Shown here: positions 5,969 through 6,337 of the stretch, one piece after another
How positions within the stretch are numbered: position 1 is the first letter of the stretch
Layout: each line of letters begins with the position of its first letter
Assembly (NCBI GenBank): GCA_030039995.1
Contig: JASHUL010000099.1
Span: 1-6,337, forward strand
DNA from: Thermoplasmata archaeon
GTDB taxonomy: Archaea; Thermoplasmatota; Thermoplasmata; Lutacidiplasmatales; UBA184
Reading direction: 5' to 3'
DNA length: 6,337 bases
Notes under the pieces: generated by a model
The model's input: only the letters and a program-made list of their open reading frames with translations
Told to the model about the DNA's origin: nothing
Databases searched by the model: none
Program-made: the position numbers and the translations under genes

Positions 5969-6337
5969 TCAGGGCCGGAACGCGCCAGCGAGACCGAGGC
6001 CGGATCGTAAGCTCGGGTCGGACTCCCATCGACGGGCGGTGCTCGCGATCGCCGGGCACATCCCTCCCCCGGGGCCGTGGTCGATGATCACGACGGCCCC
6101 GGGCGGGAACAACTCGTCCGCGCGGCGGAGCCAATGCGCGAGCGCCGTGCAATCGTGCGGGACGTCGAACACGAGCAGTTCGATGCTCGGCAGCTGCTCG
6201 GCGATCATCGGCAACGCGTACGTCATGTCCCCGAGCCGGAGGTCCCACCCGGGGACGAGGCGAGGAGGGACGGCCCAACCGGTGGATCGTCCCGGAGGGA
6301 GGCTCCAGGAGAACTTCGTGCGCTTTTTCCCTCCCCT
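5969..6337 (-). CDS. Class I SAM-dependent methyltransferase, 5'-partial (C-terminal half)
   Basis: The frame is open to the right edge, so the start lies outside the window; 122 residues are visible, ending at TGA. The sequence fits the C-terminal half of a class I methyltransferase of the Methyltransf_24 type. TGWAVPPRLVPGWDLRLGDMTYALPMIAEQLPSIELLVFDVPHD gives the strand-3 GD motif followed by the acidic strand-4 segment ending in Asp-x-x-His. LRRADELFPPGAVVIIDHG gives the helix and strand 5 ending in the expected Asp (D86). The SAM-binding glycine loop would be upstream, beyond the edge. An internal ATG at 6226 would give only 85 residues and would lose conserved parts, so it is not the start. 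The substrate is unknown; relatives act on sugars in surface glycans, antibiotics or small molecules. The gene converges on the SRPBCC gene with a 49-base gap. Confidence 0.72.
   Translation of the reverse strand, partial: RGGKKRTKFSWSLPPGRSTGWAVPPRLVPGWDLRLGDMTYALPMIAEQLPSIELLVFDVPHDCTALAHWLRRADELFPPGAVVIIDHGPGGGMCPAIASTARRWESDPSLRSGLGLAGAFRP

Noticed and set aside
1..6337. CRISPR array, tRNA, rRNA, insertion-sequence ends or a defence island
   Set aside because: I found no regularly spaced repeats, no tRNA-like cloverleaf and no transposase, nuclease or toxin-antitoxin motifs; the recombinase is the only mobility-related gene.

Overview
This is a GC-rich (about two thirds G+C by eye), densely coded stretch of what is most likely an archaeal chromosome. 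The archaeal reading rests on short AT-rich islands shaped like TATA boxes. They lie about 27 to 33 bases before the start codons of three genes and leave little or no room for a leader or Shine-Dalgarno site: ATTTAA before the toroid protein, CATAAAG before the flavin-barrel protein, and a weaker TTAT before the SRPBCC protein. A high-GC member of the Thermoplasmatota would fit, but that lineage is inference. No rRNA, tRNA or single-copy marker gene is present to settle it.

From left to right: (1) a polytopic membrane protein on the plus strand, cut by the left edge, whose 3' end overlaps the next gene tail to tail by 56 bases; (2) a minus-strand alpha/alpha-toroid protein of the prenyltransferase/squalene-cyclase fold with its own leaderless promoter; (3) a minus-strand tyrosine recombinase with all the catalytic residues; (4) a minus-strand M28 zinc metallopeptidase with a PA-like insert; (5) a small four-helix membrane protein resembling DUF420; (6) a minus-strand pyridoxamine-phosphate-oxidase-like split-barrel flavoprotein; (7) a divergent plus-strand SRPBCC/polyketide-cyclase-like lipid-binding protein; (8) a minus-strand class I SAM-dependent methyltransferase cut by the right edge.

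Genes 6, 5 and 4 run head to tail with gaps of 17 and 12 bases behind one promoter and look like an operon. The recombinase follows 89 bases later with no promoter of its own that I can see, so it may be read from the same transcript. Genes 6 and 7 diverge from a 150-base control region that has a TATA-like box for each direction and nested inverted repeats around the plus-strand box. The gene set does not add up to a recognisable pathway or defence system. It reads as ordinary archaeal housekeeping and accessory genes, with the lone recombinase as the main hint of mobility or chromosome-dimer resolution. There is no intergenic stretch over 300 bases; the longest is the 150-base divergent region.
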